From NCBI RefSeq assembly GCF_000369005.1, contig NZ_KB849766.1:600084-664083 (forward strand): DNA of 64,000 nucleotides. Reading direction: 5' to 3'. This DNA is from Acinetobacter beijerinckii CIP 110307 (GTDB lineage: Bacteria; Pseudomonadota; Gammaproteobacteria; Pseudomonadales; Moraxellaceae). The notes beneath the pieces are model-generated. The model did no database searches and was not told the origin of the DNA. It saw nothing but the letters and a program-made list of their open reading frames with translations. Positions 27,734 to 36,299 of the stretch are shown piece by piece. The position numbers were made by a program, and so were the translations under genes. Numbering within the stretch: position 1 is the stretch's first letter; each line of letters opens with the position of its first letter.

Positions 27734-29074
27734 TTAGAAACGATAACCTATCTTTAAACCGTATGCGATTGCATGGTTATTTTTAAAGGCTGCCTGTTCT
27801 GCAAGTTCTTTGATACCATCAATCGGTAAATAATATGCACCATCTTCACTCTTAGCATCACCCAACCAGTAATATTTGACACCAGCGGCGATAAAATAAT
27901 TTGTAGCGGGATTGAATTGAGTGCCAACACCGAATGACCATGAGCCTTTCATTGGACCTAAAGTTGAAGCGGGATCACCTGTGCCAGAATCCCAACCGAC
28001 ATCCGTGGCAAAACTCCATTTATCTGTTAATTGATGCCCTATCCCAATAATTGCATTGTATTGATCTTTTTGATAAGAATCTAAATCAACACCTTGTTTG
28101 TAGGCACCTCCAGTGAGTTCATCCAAATAACTCGCTGTAAGCGCATTATATTGCGTTGGGCGAATATTAAAATCTTTCCAATTCACCCATCTCAAATTCA
28201 TATAAGCAATTGTCTTTTCTGCGACTCCCGTTTGGAAATCAATATTGACTGATTGAGGTGTTTCGATTGTTGTTTTTGCTGGTTCAACAAATTGCAAAGC
28301 TTCGCCAAATATACTTTCCTCTACCTGAAATTTATATTTGATTTTGGAACGATAAGTAACGGCCGCTTTTAATGCAATCTCTGGAATTTGATAACTTGCA
28401 CCCAAAAGCCAACCTAGCTCTCCTTTTTCTTTAAAATTAGCTTCATAACCATTAAATGCCTCGGTATAAGCCATCCCTCTAAAAGAAGCTTTTCCTTTTA
28501 CTTCTTGATAAACAGGACCTCCATAAATTTGGAAATTTTTATAAGGTGAATATCCAAATATAAAACTTAAATCCTGACTTTCAACATCTACAGATGTGCC
28601 TTCTTGACTAAAATCATTATCTGAATAGCTATTGTTGGGGCGAAGTGGATATGCTGTTTTTGCCGCAAATGGCTGATCATAAAGTAAACCGAAACTGAAT
28701 TGGTCTGTTAATTGGAGTTTTAAAGCTGCTGTATAAAACTGCACATTTTGTCCGATATCTCCAGTATCTCTGCTTTGATTTTCACGTACAAGATTTGGGC
28801 GATCATGAACTACACCTGAAATAGAGGCATCAACTGCAAATACATTCGCTTCAAAATAATTGCCACTCTCCAAAAATGGTAAGATCGATTGTCCTGATTG
28901 ATCGAGTGCCGAAGCATAAGTATGTGTACTCAAAGCCATAACCATCGCACTCAATACACATGGTCCAAACTTGATTACCCCCTTACTGCTCAATAAAGAT
29001 TTCAGCTGATTCTGTCTAATTTTTGAAAAAATTAACAATAGCTCAGCACCGTCCTTGCCTAAAGATTTTTCCAT
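27734..29074 (-). CDS. FadL/OmpP1/TodX-family outer-membrane transporter
   Basis: 446 residues. A signal sequence (VLSAMVMALSTHTYASALDQSG) ends near residue 54. The mature N-terminus carries the FadL plug-like segment (ALDQSGQSILPFLESGNYFEANVFAVDASISG), and the rest is a long amphipathic beta barrel ending in the aromatic C-terminus GLKIGYRF. The family lets hydrophobic compounds such as long-chain fatty acids, alkanes or aromatics cross the outer membrane. I took the ATG at 29074, which has AAGGA upstream. Its signal peptide has an unusually long leader. It diverges from the TetR/monooxygenase region, and a palindromic operator lies about 110 bases upstream. Confidence 0.88.
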   Translation of the reverse strand: MEKSLGKDGAELLLIFSKIRQNQLKSLLSSKGVIKFGPCVLSAMVMALSTHTYASALDQSGQSILPFLESGNYFEANVFAVDASISGVVHDRPNLVRENQSRDTGDIGQNVQFYTAALKLQLTDQFSFGLLYDQPFAAKTAYPLRPNNSYSDNDFSQEGTSVDVESQDLSFIFGYSPYKNFQIYGGPVYQEVKGKASFRGMAYTEAFNGYEANFKEKGELGWLLGASYQIPEIALKAAVTYRSKIKYKFQVEESIFGEALQFVEPAKTTIETPQSVNIDFQTGVAEKTIAYMNLRWVNWKDFNIRPTQYNALTASYLDELTGGAYKQGVDLDSYQKDQYNAIIGIGHQLTDKWSFATDVGWDSGTGDPASTLGPMKGSWSFGVGTQFNPATNYFIAAGVKYYWLGDAKSEDGAYYLPIDGIKELAEQAAFKNNHAIAYGLKIGYRF

Positions 29075-29181
29075 AATCATTCCTTAAATTATATTTTTTT
29101 ACTAAATTGTCTTTATGACTATTTACTCACCAATTCCAGTGAATGAGTAAAGTTCATTACGAACAAAAAACAAGCTACACA

Positions 29182-29218
29182 AATAATTACACAGTGTCAA
29201 TGACATTGTGTAATTATA
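29182..29218. promoter_or_regulatory. Long palindromic operator upstream of the FadL-like gene
   Basis: Two 18-base arms built on TTACACAGTGTCA around one central base, with two mismatches between the arms. It is nearly identical to the perfect palindrome at 30361-30399. It stands 108 bases upstream of the porin start and 144 bases beyond the stop of the TetR gene. Confidence 0.75.
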
Positions 29219-29361
29219 TAGATAAAGCAACAGTGCTAAAATTTATCAATAAAATTCAATTAGTTACAATATATTTACTTAATGTAAATCAATTATTTTT
29301 ATTAAACTGTAAGAGTTTTAATTTTTAATATTGTTGTTCAGCAGAAATTAAACTAACTAAA

Positions 29362-29970
29362 TTATTGGACGATACCATAAAGAGTTGAAATCCAAATATT
29401 TTGCAGAACTCGAATTATGAGTTCAGAATCAATAGGATCTGAATGTCCAAAAACCTCAAATAAATATCTTTCTTCTAACCATATAAGTGCTCTAGCAGTT
29501 TCCTCTACATCCAAATCTTTTTTAATTCTGCCAGCAATTTGTTCATTTCTTATATGCTGAGCTGCCGCAGTTATGAACTCCTGAATTAAACTACGGTATA
29601 TCTGATTAACGCGCTCATCACCACTCGCCGCTTCAACAAATGCCCTTAACACGCGACCATGTTGCATATAGACATCTACCGTATCGACGATAGCACGCCT
29701 TAAATCCATCTCAGAATTGTTAACATCAAGCCAACCTTCAGCAATGTTAAATAATTCTTTACCAATAGTCTGAACAAGTTTCAAAATGAGATCATGCTTA
29801 TCACGAAAATGTACGTAAAAAGCTGGGCGTTTTAATCCAGTAAACCGCATTACTTCATCGATGTTAAGCTCTCGAAATGGTCTTTCATTTAAAAACTTTT
29901 CCGCAGCATTTAAAATTTCTCGCTCAGATTCTTTGGGATCATGTTTTGGCCTACGTCGAGAAGTTGTCAT
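29362..29970 (-). CDS. TetR-family regulator of the hydrophobic-compound cluster
   Basis: 202 residues. The N-terminal TetR helix-turn-helix is clear (ESEREILNAAEKFLNERPFRELNIDEVMRFTGLKRPAFYVHFRDKHDLI, residues 13-61); a C-terminal ligand/dimer domain follows. The gene lies between the FadL-like gene and the monooxygenase gene, and both of these carry a copy of the same long palindrome, so it is the natural candidate regulator. The layout resembles EthR beside the monooxygenase gene ethA in mycobacteria. The inducer is unknown. Confidence 0.85.
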   Translation of the reverse strand: MTTSRRRPKHDPKESEREILNAAEKFLNERPFRELNIDEVMRFTGLKRPAFYVHFRDKHDLILKLVQTIGKELFNIAEGWLDVNNSEMDLRRAIVDTVDVYMQHGRVLRAFVEAASGDERVNQIYRSLIQEFITAAAQHIRNEQIAGRIKKDLDVEETARALIWLEERYLFEVFGHSDPIDSELIIRVLQNIWISTLYGIVQ

Positions 29971-30586
29971 ACTACCCTATCTTTAATTTGGATGTTGCCA
30001 TTGTAGATACCAATAAAAGTTTCGACAAGTCTAAATGTTATCTTACAAAATTAATGATTTCTTCTTAAAAATTGGGGAAATTTCACAATCATTTTTAAAA
30101 TAAAAAATAATATATACTTGTTAAAACAATTTTGAAAAGTTGAGTTTTTTAATATCTTATTAAAATGATGAGAAAAGAAAAAATCGATATTATTTTTTAA
30201 TTAGAAAATTTTGCTAGCAATAGCTTTTTCTTTCTTTTAGAAAGAATATGCTAAAGCTCCATATACCTTATGTAAAATGCATTTCTGAATAAAAACACAT
30301 GATTGAAAACCAATAAAAAATATTTAATTATATAAATCAATCAGATAAATCTGCACTATCCAATAATTACACAGTGTCATTGACACTGTGTAATTATTGG
30401 ATTAATAATATAGATACGTCTCTACCTGCATTTATTAACGGTTTAAATGCTGGTAATGGATTCACACTGGATAAGGACTTTTATTCATCAGGAACATGGA
30501 TCAGTCAGAATAAAGATTAATGAAACCATCATCTTAATAATCTAACTGATGTCCAAGTGCGTGAAATTTTGTAAAGAGGAAAAGAT
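29971..30586. other. Intergenic region between TetR and monooxygenase genes
   Basis: 616 bases. It contains the perfect palindrome at 30361-30399 and, to its right, a stretch at 30398-30520 that reads as 40 sensible codons on the plus strand ending TWISQNKD and a stop, with no start codon or upstream domain; this is probably the tail of a lost gene. The remainder is AT-rich with no gene. Confidence 0.45.
30361..30399. promoter_or_regulatory. Perfect 39-base palindromic operator upstream of the monooxygenase gene
   Basis: Two perfect 19-base arms meet at a single central base; the inner half-site is TTACACAGTGTCA. It lies 188 bases upstream of the monooxygenase start. A TetR dimer usually covers 15-20 bases, so 39 bases could take two dimers. 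Confidence 0.8.
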
Positions 30587-32122
30587 ATGAATACATCAGA
30601 TCAAAATACTATCACTGATGTTTTAATCATCGGCGCAGGGATTGCAGGAATTAGTGCGGCGTACCATTTAAAAAAATATCGCCCGAACTCCACTTTTAAA
30701 ATACTTGAAGGGCGTGAAGAAATCGGTGGTACATGGAGTTTATTTCGATACCCAGGTATTCGCTCTGATTCAGATATGCAATCTTTTGCTTTTGGCTTTA
30801 AACCATGGACAAACAAGAGAGTCTTCGGTAGCGCCAAAATGATCTGTGATTATTTACAAGAAACAGTGACAGAAAATCAAATTGATGAGCATATCCAATT
30901 TGGTCACTACATGATGAGCGCTGAATTCTCCACTTATGAAAGTCTCTGGACAATTAAAGTTAAACGTAAAGATCAAAAAAACTTAATTACTTTCCGCTCC
31001 CGCTTTTTACTCATGAGTACTGGCTACTATGACTACAATGCTGGTTATACCCCTGAATTTAATGGAACTGAAGATTTTCAGGGACAGATTATCCATCCTC
31101 AGCATTGGCCAGAAAACCTAAACTACACTGGTAAAAAAGTCGTAGTGATCGGTAGTGGTGCTACAGCAGTCACATTAATTCCAGCGATGGCCCAAGATGT
31201 TGATCAGATTACTATGCTGCAAAGATCACCAAGTTATGTCATGGCTGCTCCAAGTACGGACTCTATAGCAAACACGCTCAATCGGGTTCTTTCTCCACAA
31301 CGTGCTTACAATATTATTCGACGTAAAAACATTGTGTTGACACGAGGTGTTTATAGTCTGAGTCGCCGCTTTCCTAACTTAATGCGTCGCTTTCTTATTT
31401 CTGATGTTAAAAATAATCTACCAAAAGATTTTGATGTGGCAACTCATTTCTCTCCTAAATACAACCCATGGGATGAGCGCTTATGCGTTGTACCTGATGG
31501 AGATATGTTTAAAGCAATTTCTGCTGGGAAAGCCTCGGTTGTGACTGATCATATTGAGCGCTTTACCAAGGATGGCATTTTACTTAAATCAGGTAAAACA
31601 CTTGAAGCCGATATCATTGTGACCGCAACAGGTTTAAATGCTGTTCCATTTAGCAAAACGCAATTAATGGTTGATGGCAAAAAAATAAACTATCCAGATA
31701 CAACTATTTTTAAATCAATGATGTTGTCAGATGTTCCAAACTTTGCGTTCGCATTTGGTTATACCAATCTAGCATGGACTTTAAAAGTCGATCTAGTGTG
31801 GAAGCATTTTTGTCGACTCATGGACTACATGGATGAAAATCACTACGAAACGTTTACACCAGTAATTCGTAATAAAGATATGAAACGTGTGCCATTGATA
31901 GATATGAATTCAGGCTACATTCAACGCAGCATTGCTCAATTCCCTAGGGCTGGTACAGATGGTCCTTGGATTGTAAAACAAGATTATAAATTCGACCAAG
32001 AGCGACTACAAAAAGGTTCAGTGTTCGATAAGGAATTAATTTTTACCACTGCTCAATCTAAGAAAAAGCCACAGCTTGTTGCTGAAAAACCGATCCCAAA
32101 GCAGATAAAAATCCAAGCTTAA
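30587..32122 (+). CDS. Baeyer-Villiger-type flavin monooxygenase (AlmA/EthA-like)
   Basis: 511 residues. The FAD-binding GAGIAGISAAYHL lies at residues 16-28 and the NADPH-binding GSGATAVTLIPAM near 190-202. Between them is FQGQIIHPQHWP, an exact Baeyer-Villiger fingerprint F-x-G-x-x-x-H-x-x-x-W-P. GGTWSLFRYPGIRSDSDM is typical of the AlmA/EthA subgroup. Such enzymes use NADPH and O2 to turn ketones into esters or oxidise long alkyl compounds; AlmA of Acinetobacter is linked to long-chain alkane use. The ribosome site AGAGGA lies before the ATG. It is followed 69 bases later by the hydrolase gene. Confidence 0.9.
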   Translation: MNTSDQNTITDVLIIGAGIAGISAAYHLKKYRPNSTFKILEGREEIGGTWSLFRYPGIRSDSDMQSFAFGFKPWTNKRVFGSAKMICDYLQETVTENQIDEHIQFGHYMMSAEFSTYESLWTIKVKRKDQKNLITFRSRFLLMSTGYYDYNAGYTPEFNGTEDFQGQIIHPQHWPENLNYTGKKVVVIGSGATAVTLIPAMAQDVDQITMLQRSPSYVMAAPSTDSIANTLNRVLSPQRAYNIIRRKNIVLTRGVYSLSRRFPNLMRRFLISDVKNNLPKDFDVATHFSPKYNPWDERLCVVPDGDMFKAISAGKASVVTDHIERFTKDGILLKSGKTLEADIIVTATGLNAVPFSKTQLMVDGKKINYPDTTIFKSMMLSDVPNFAFAFGYTNLAWTLKVDLVWKHFCRLMDYMDENHYETFTPVIRNKDMKRVPLIDMNSGYIQRSIAQFPRAGTDGPWIVKQDYKFDQERLQKGSVFDKELIFTTAQSKKKPQLVAEKPIPKQIKIQA

Positions 32123-32191
32123 TATCACGATTAAATCCTATATCTCTGTTTTCAATTAAAAAGCAGAGATAAACAATAATTTAGGAAAAAT

Positions 32192-33118
32192 ATGATGGAA
32201 AATATTAAATTTACAAGTAAGGGAATTACCTGTTCTGCTTGGTATATCCCTGCAACTTCAGATGAGTTCATGACGTCTCGAGGACGACCTTGCATTGTTA
32301 TGGCAACAGGCTTTGGTGGTACAAAAGATACAGGGTTATTAGATTTTGCTGAGCCATTTAGCCAAGCTGGTTTTGATGCTTTCATATTTGACTATAGAGG
32401 CTTCGGCGAGTCAGCAGGCTTACCAAGACAACACGTGTCTTATATTAACCAACGTGAAGATTATCACGCAGCAATTGCAGCTGCACGAAGTTTGCCACTC
32501 GTTGATCGAAATCGAATAGTTCTATGGGGTACTTCATATTCTGGTGGTCATGTCGTTGTGGTCGCTGCACAGGATCAAAAAGTATCGGCAGTCGTCTCCA
32601 TGAACCCTGCTACAGATGGTTTAGCAGCGTTAAAACAAGTATTCCAATACGGTGGCCTAAAGCAAATAACGACTGCAATAGGACATGGCATAAAAGATTT
32701 AATTCATGCCATAGCTCAACGCCCTCCTCATCTCATCCCAATAGTTGGACAACCTGGCACAGCTGCAATGATTAGTACACCTGGTGCTGAAGAAAGCTAT
32801 ACCTCTATGGCAGGTCCAACTTGGCGTAATGAAGTTTGTGCTCGTGCGGCCTTAGAAGTCTCATACAACCGACCAGTTACTTTTGCAAAAAATGTAACCT
32901 GCCCGACGTTGATACAAGTGGGTTCTAATGACCAAATTGCACCACCCGACCCAGCTCGCAAAACTGCCAGTCTGATTCAAGGTCCTTCCAAATTACTGGA
33001 ATACCCTATTGATCATTTTGATTTCTACACAGAATCCTGGCACGGAGCAGTGCTCAATGATCAGATCAATTTTTTAAAGAAAACATTAGCCCCTAAAACA
33101 AGCAAACATGAAAGGTAA
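32192..33118 (+). CDS. Alpha/beta hydrolase, partner of the monooxygenase
   Basis: 308 residues. The nucleophile elbow is GTSYSGG (Ser near residue 116). The oxyanion region is VMATGFGGTKDTGL, an FDYRGFGES strand precedes the elbow, and the acid and base are likely in VGSNDQIAPP and DHFDFY near the C-terminus. No signal peptide, so cytoplasmic. AGGA lies 7 bases before the ATG. Directly after a Baeyer-Villiger enzyme it could cleave the ester product into alcohol and acid, an inference from order and family. Confidence 0.87.
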   Translation: MMENIKFTSKGITCSAWYIPATSDEFMTSRGRPCIVMATGFGGTKDTGLLDFAEPFSQAGFDAFIFDYRGFGESAGLPRQHVSYINQREDYHAAIAAARSLPLVDRNRIVLWGTSYSGGHVVVVAAQDQKVSAVVSMNPATDGLAALKQVFQYGGLKQITTAIGHGIKDLIHAIAQRPPHLIPIVGQPGTAAMISTPGAEESYTSMAGPTWRNEVCARAALEVSYNRPVTFAKNVTCPTLIQVGSNDQIAPPDPARKTASLIQGPSKLLEYPIDHFDFYTESWHGAVLNDQINFLKKTLAPKTSKHER

Positions 33119-33305
33119 CCCACTTTTCATTATAAAAACCATTTTAATTCAACAACATACATAAACTCATTCGACTATCTCAATAATTTAGTTCGCTAAT
33201 ATTGAATAGTTAAATTGAAAGATATGTATGAAAACCAATCGTGCTACCAAGTCACTCATTTGAGTGCTTTGAAATACTCCTCACCAAGAACGAAAAGGAA
33301 GTCTT

Positions 33306-34181
33306 ATGTCACTCGTTAAATTAAGCAAAGATTCAACAATCCATGAAATCGTTTCGATTATTAAAAGAGATGGTGGTGTCATCATTGAGAACTTTTTAGA
33401 TGATGATACCACTCAAGATATTTATCAGACCTTATCTCAACAATTAGAATTAATTCCAAATGGTGTAGATGATTATTTTGCAGGTACAAAAACCCGCAGA
33501 ATGAGTCGATTATTTGCCCGTTTGCCTCAAATGCCATTGGTAGCAATGAATCCAGTATTCTTGGACACTGCAAAAGCTATTCTTCAAACCCCATTACAGG
33601 CTTGGAGTGGTGAGCTTCAAATCGAATTATGCCCAGACATTCAAGTTGGTGTAACTCAAGCTATTCAGATTTGGCCAGGTCAAAAAGCACAACCGTTACA
33701 TCGTGATGATACAGTTTGGATGTGGCAGCACCCCGTATACGGACGTGAAGCTAGAGTACAAATCATGTTCGCTGTGACTGATTTCACTGAAGAAAATGGT
33801 GCTACTCGCGTCATTCCTGCTAGTCATTTATGGGATGATGAAAGAGCACCGAAAGAAGATGAAACGGTTGCAGCTGAAATGAAAGCTGGCGATGCGTTGA
33901 TATGGATTGGTTCAACCTATCATGGTGGTGGAGCAAATGTAAGTAATGAACCTCGTATTGGTTTAACCATGTCTTATGATCTGGGTTTCCTGCGTCAAGA
34001 AGAGAATCATTATTTATCTCTTTCAACAGAAACCGTTAAAAACTTTCCAGATGAACTTAAAGGATTACTTGGTTGGAACATGAGTACAACATTTGTTGGA
34101 TTTGTTGAACACGATGGAATAATGATGAATCCAATTGATATGCTAAACAATCAAGAGTTTAAGACAACAGGAATCATCTAG
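33306..34181 (+). CDS. Phytanoyl-CoA dioxygenase (PhyH) family Fe(II)/2-oxoglutarate oxygenase
   Basis: 291 residues. The metal triad can be read as HRDD (His and the Asp two places later, near residues 137-139) and the distal His in STYHGGGANVS (about residue 204), with the 2-oxoglutarate Arg in NEPRIGLTMSYD. PhyH enzymes hydroxylate carbons next to acyl groups or small molecules; the substrate here is unknown. AAGGAAG stands before the ATG. A 187-base gap separates it from the hydrolase, so it may have its own promoter, but all three genes run the same way and could share one regulon. Confidence 0.87.
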   Translation: MSLVKLSKDSTIHEIVSIIKRDGGVIIENFLDDDTTQDIYQTLSQQLELIPNGVDDYFAGTKTRRMSRLFARLPQMPLVAMNPVFLDTAKAILQTPLQAWSGELQIELCPDIQVGVTQAIQIWPGQKAQPLHRDDTVWMWQHPVYGREARVQIMFAVTDFTEENGATRVIPASHLWDDERAPKEDETVAAEMKAGDALIWIGSTYHGGGANVSNEPRIGLTMSYDLGFLRQEENHYLSLSTETVKNFPDELKGLLGWNMSTTFVGFVEHDGIMMNPIDMLNNQEFKTTGII

Positions 34182-34263
34182 CTCTTTGTCTAAGATATAA
34201 ACATCAATATAGTGATGTGTTTTTCTAAAAATAGTGTATCGATAATATTGCTTGAAATGTTTG

Positions 34264-34300
34264 AACAAAGAAATCTCTAGCCATGGAGGTATCTTTGTTT
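34264..34300. terminator. Two-way hairpin between the dioxygenase and adeS genes
   Basis: AACAAAGA pairs with TCTTTGTT across a 20-base interior that partly pairs again. T-rich on both strands, placed between two converging genes. Confidence 0.6.
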
Positions 34301-35376
34301 TATTTAAGCTTATTATTTTTTAACTCAATAATGAATGCGCTATTGGCATGAACATTTTCATATCGAATTGAGCCTGAATGAGCAAGAACAATTGCGTGAA
34401 CTACAGCCAAGCCTAAACCCGTACCTCCTAAAGCTTTATTTCTAGATTGCTCAACTCTATAAAATGGATCAAATAATTCTTTCTGATATTCAATAGAGAT
34501 TCCCGGCCCCTCATCAACTATTTCAAGTGTCCATTTGTCTTGCTGAACTGAAGATCTAATTCTCAAAACTCCAGGATTAGAATATCTGATTGCATTATCC
34601 ACCAAAGCAATCAGAACTTGCTCCATACGACGCTTATCGCAGAATACAAGATCATTAGAAATATCGTAATCAATACTCAGCTTTGTCTCTTTTAATTTTT
34701 CATCAAACATCAGCACAACTTTTTCAACACATCTCAGAAAATCAATCGGCTCAATATTGAGCTTGAGTTGATTATTTTCAAATAAACTGATTGTTCTTAA
34801 ATCCTCTACTAAATGAGAGAGCCCTTCCACTTGATTTAATAAACTTTTGATTAAATTTGGCTCTGGCTCAAACACGCCATCTACGATGCCTTGTAATCGT
34901 CCTTGTAGTACTGTGATAGGTGTTCTTAATTCATGTGCAATCGCTGCATTCCAAACTTGAGCATTTTGTACAGAGCTTTCTAATTTTTGTGCCATATCAT
35001 TAAAGTTTATAATTAATTTTGAAATCTCAGAAGAATGGATTTTTTGGTCATTTGCTCTTGCGGACAAGTCCCCCTCACTAATTTTATTCGCTGCATCAGC
35101 CAATGAATTAATGGGCACAATAAATCTTTTTGCCAATTGCATTCCAATAATTAAAGAAATAATTGAACCACATAAAATGACTATACCTAACCAAATCCAG
35201 TCAACCAAATGGAAATCTGTGAAGTCTCCTTGCAGAGAGCTTAGTGAAATCCAGCCATGATCAATTGCATAGTTATAAACTATATAGCCTACAAATACAG
35301 ACAATAAAGTGATACTTAAATTCACCATACTAAAAGCAATAAAAAATTGCTTATTAATCCCTAATTTATTTTTCAT
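34300..35376 (-). CDS. adeS: Sensor histidine kinase AdeS
   Basis: 358 residues, closely resembling AdeS of A. baumannii along its whole length. Two membrane segments (about residues 12-34 and 58-80) enclose a short periplasmic loop. HAMP follows (RFIVPINSLADAANKISEGDLSARA), then the phospho-acceptor IAHELRTPITVLQGRLQG (His about 149), the N box VLIALVDNAIRYSN, the G1 box DEGPGISIEYQ and the G2 box GGTGLGLAVVHAI. It signals to AdeR to switch on the pump genes. It follows adeR by about 48 bases on the minus strand. Confidence 0.95.
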   Translation of the reverse strand: MKNKLGINKQFFIAFSMVNLSITLLSVFVGYIVYNYAIDHGWISLSSLQGDFTDFHLVDWIWLGIVILCGSIISLIIGMQLAKRFIVPINSLADAANKISEGDLSARANDQKIHSSEISKLIINFNDMAQKLESSVQNAQVWNAAIAHELRTPITVLQGRLQGIVDGVFEPEPNLIKSLLNQVEGLSHLVEDLRTISLFENNQLKLNIEPIDFLRCVEKVVLMFDEKLKETKLSIDYDISNDLVFCDKRRMEQVLIALVDNAIRYSNPGVLRIRSSVQQDKWTLEIVDEGPGISIEYQKELFDPFYRVEQSRNKALGGTGLGLAVVHAIVLAHSGSIRYENVHANSAFIIELKNNKLK

Positions 35377-35424
35377 TGTCTTTTCTCAACTTGTAGCATG
35401 TCAGCTTGTTTCTATCCAATCTTA

Positions 35425-36153
35425 TTATTCTTGCGGATAATCAAGTCTATATCCCACCCCTCGAACATTAATCAGCATGTGTTCAAGTCCATGTTCTTCT
35501 AATTTCTTTCTGAGCTTACTGACATGGCTATCAACCGTTCTTTCTAAAGCATCACTGTCAGGCAAGCAATGATTCATCAATTCACCACGAGTGAACACCT
35601 TATGTGGATGATCAATCATGAGAAGTAATATTTTATATTCTGTTAATGTCAGATTGAGTAATGATTTTTTGTCTACCTGATTGATATAAACGCTATGAAT
35701 TTCAGTATTGATTTCAATGTTTTTGTAAAATAGGTTTTTTTGCGAAATTTGATTGTTTTGATGGGTTCTTCTTAATACAGCCTGAACGCGTGCAACCACC
35801 TCATTGGGATTAAACGGCTTAACAACAAAATCATCTGCACCAATTCTTAAAGCCATCACCTTATCAATATCTTGATCTAGTGCAGTCAGCATAATCACAG
35901 GTGTCTGTGCTTTTTGACGAATTTTGCTCAGCACTTCCCAGCCATTGAGTTCAGGTAATTTGATATCAAGTAAGATTAAATCAATCGCTTGTGAGGCATG
36001 GATTTCGATTGCCTGCTTGCCATTCATCGCTCGAATCACTCGCATACCATCACGTTTCAAATAGTGTTCAATAATATCGCCAATATCATATTCATCTTCT
36101 ACAACAAGAATCTGTTTATCTCGGCAATCAAAAGAAAATGAAGATTCGAACAT
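35425..36153 (-). CDS. adeR: Response regulator AdeR
   Basis: 242 residues, OmpR class. The receiver domain holds VVEDEYDIGDIIEHYL, the phospho-acceptor Asp in IDLILLDIKLPELNGWE (about residue 63), VIMLTALD and the conserved Lys in DDFVVKPFNPNEV. The C-terminal winged helix contains LTLTEYKILLLMIDHPHKVFTRGEL and ERTVDSHVSKLRKKLEE. I chose the ATG at 36153, which gives the same opening as A. baumannii AdeR; the frame extends two codons to a TTG. It is divergent from adeA and should activate it through the repeats between the genes. Confidence 0.95.
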   Translation of the reverse strand: MFESSFSFDCRDKQILVVEDEYDIGDIIEHYLKRDGMRVIRAMNGKQAIEIHASQAIDLILLDIKLPELNGWEVLSKIRQKAQTPVIMLTALDQDIDKVMALRIGADDFVVKPFNPNEVVARVQAVLRRTHQNNQISQKNLFYKNIEINTEIHSVYINQVDKKSLLNLTLTEYKILLLMIDHPHKVFTRGELMNHCLPDSDALERTVDSHVSKLRKKLEEHGLEHMLINVRGVGYRLDYPQE

Positions 36154-36212
36154 AGACAAATCAACGAAAAATTTCAGTCAATCTGCATAATACGCTTATT
36201 TATGTGTTGATC

Positions 36213-36232
36213 TCCACACTTTTTCCACATTT
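36213..36232. promoter_or_regulatory. Candidate AdeR binding repeats
   Basis: Two direct copies, TCCACACTT and TCCACATTT, with an 11-base period lie between adeR and adeA. AdeR of A. baumannii is known to bind a direct repeat in this intergenic space; the match to the exact published motif is from memory. Confidence 0.6.
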
Positions 36233-36299
36233 CAAAGATGATGATTACACACTCAGTCAAAATAATAGCAGCATCAAAAACTCCAAAGGTTTGGACAGT

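Noticed and set aside
29143..29328. A 61-codon open frame on the plus strand upstream of the FadL-like gene
   Set aside because: It runs through the long palindromic operator, has no ribosome site and a low-complexity sequence.
36204..36299. Upstream extension of AdeA by 32 residues
   Set aside because: It would cover the AdeR repeats and put the lipoprotein signal inside the protein; the ATG at 36300 gives a normal signal peptide.
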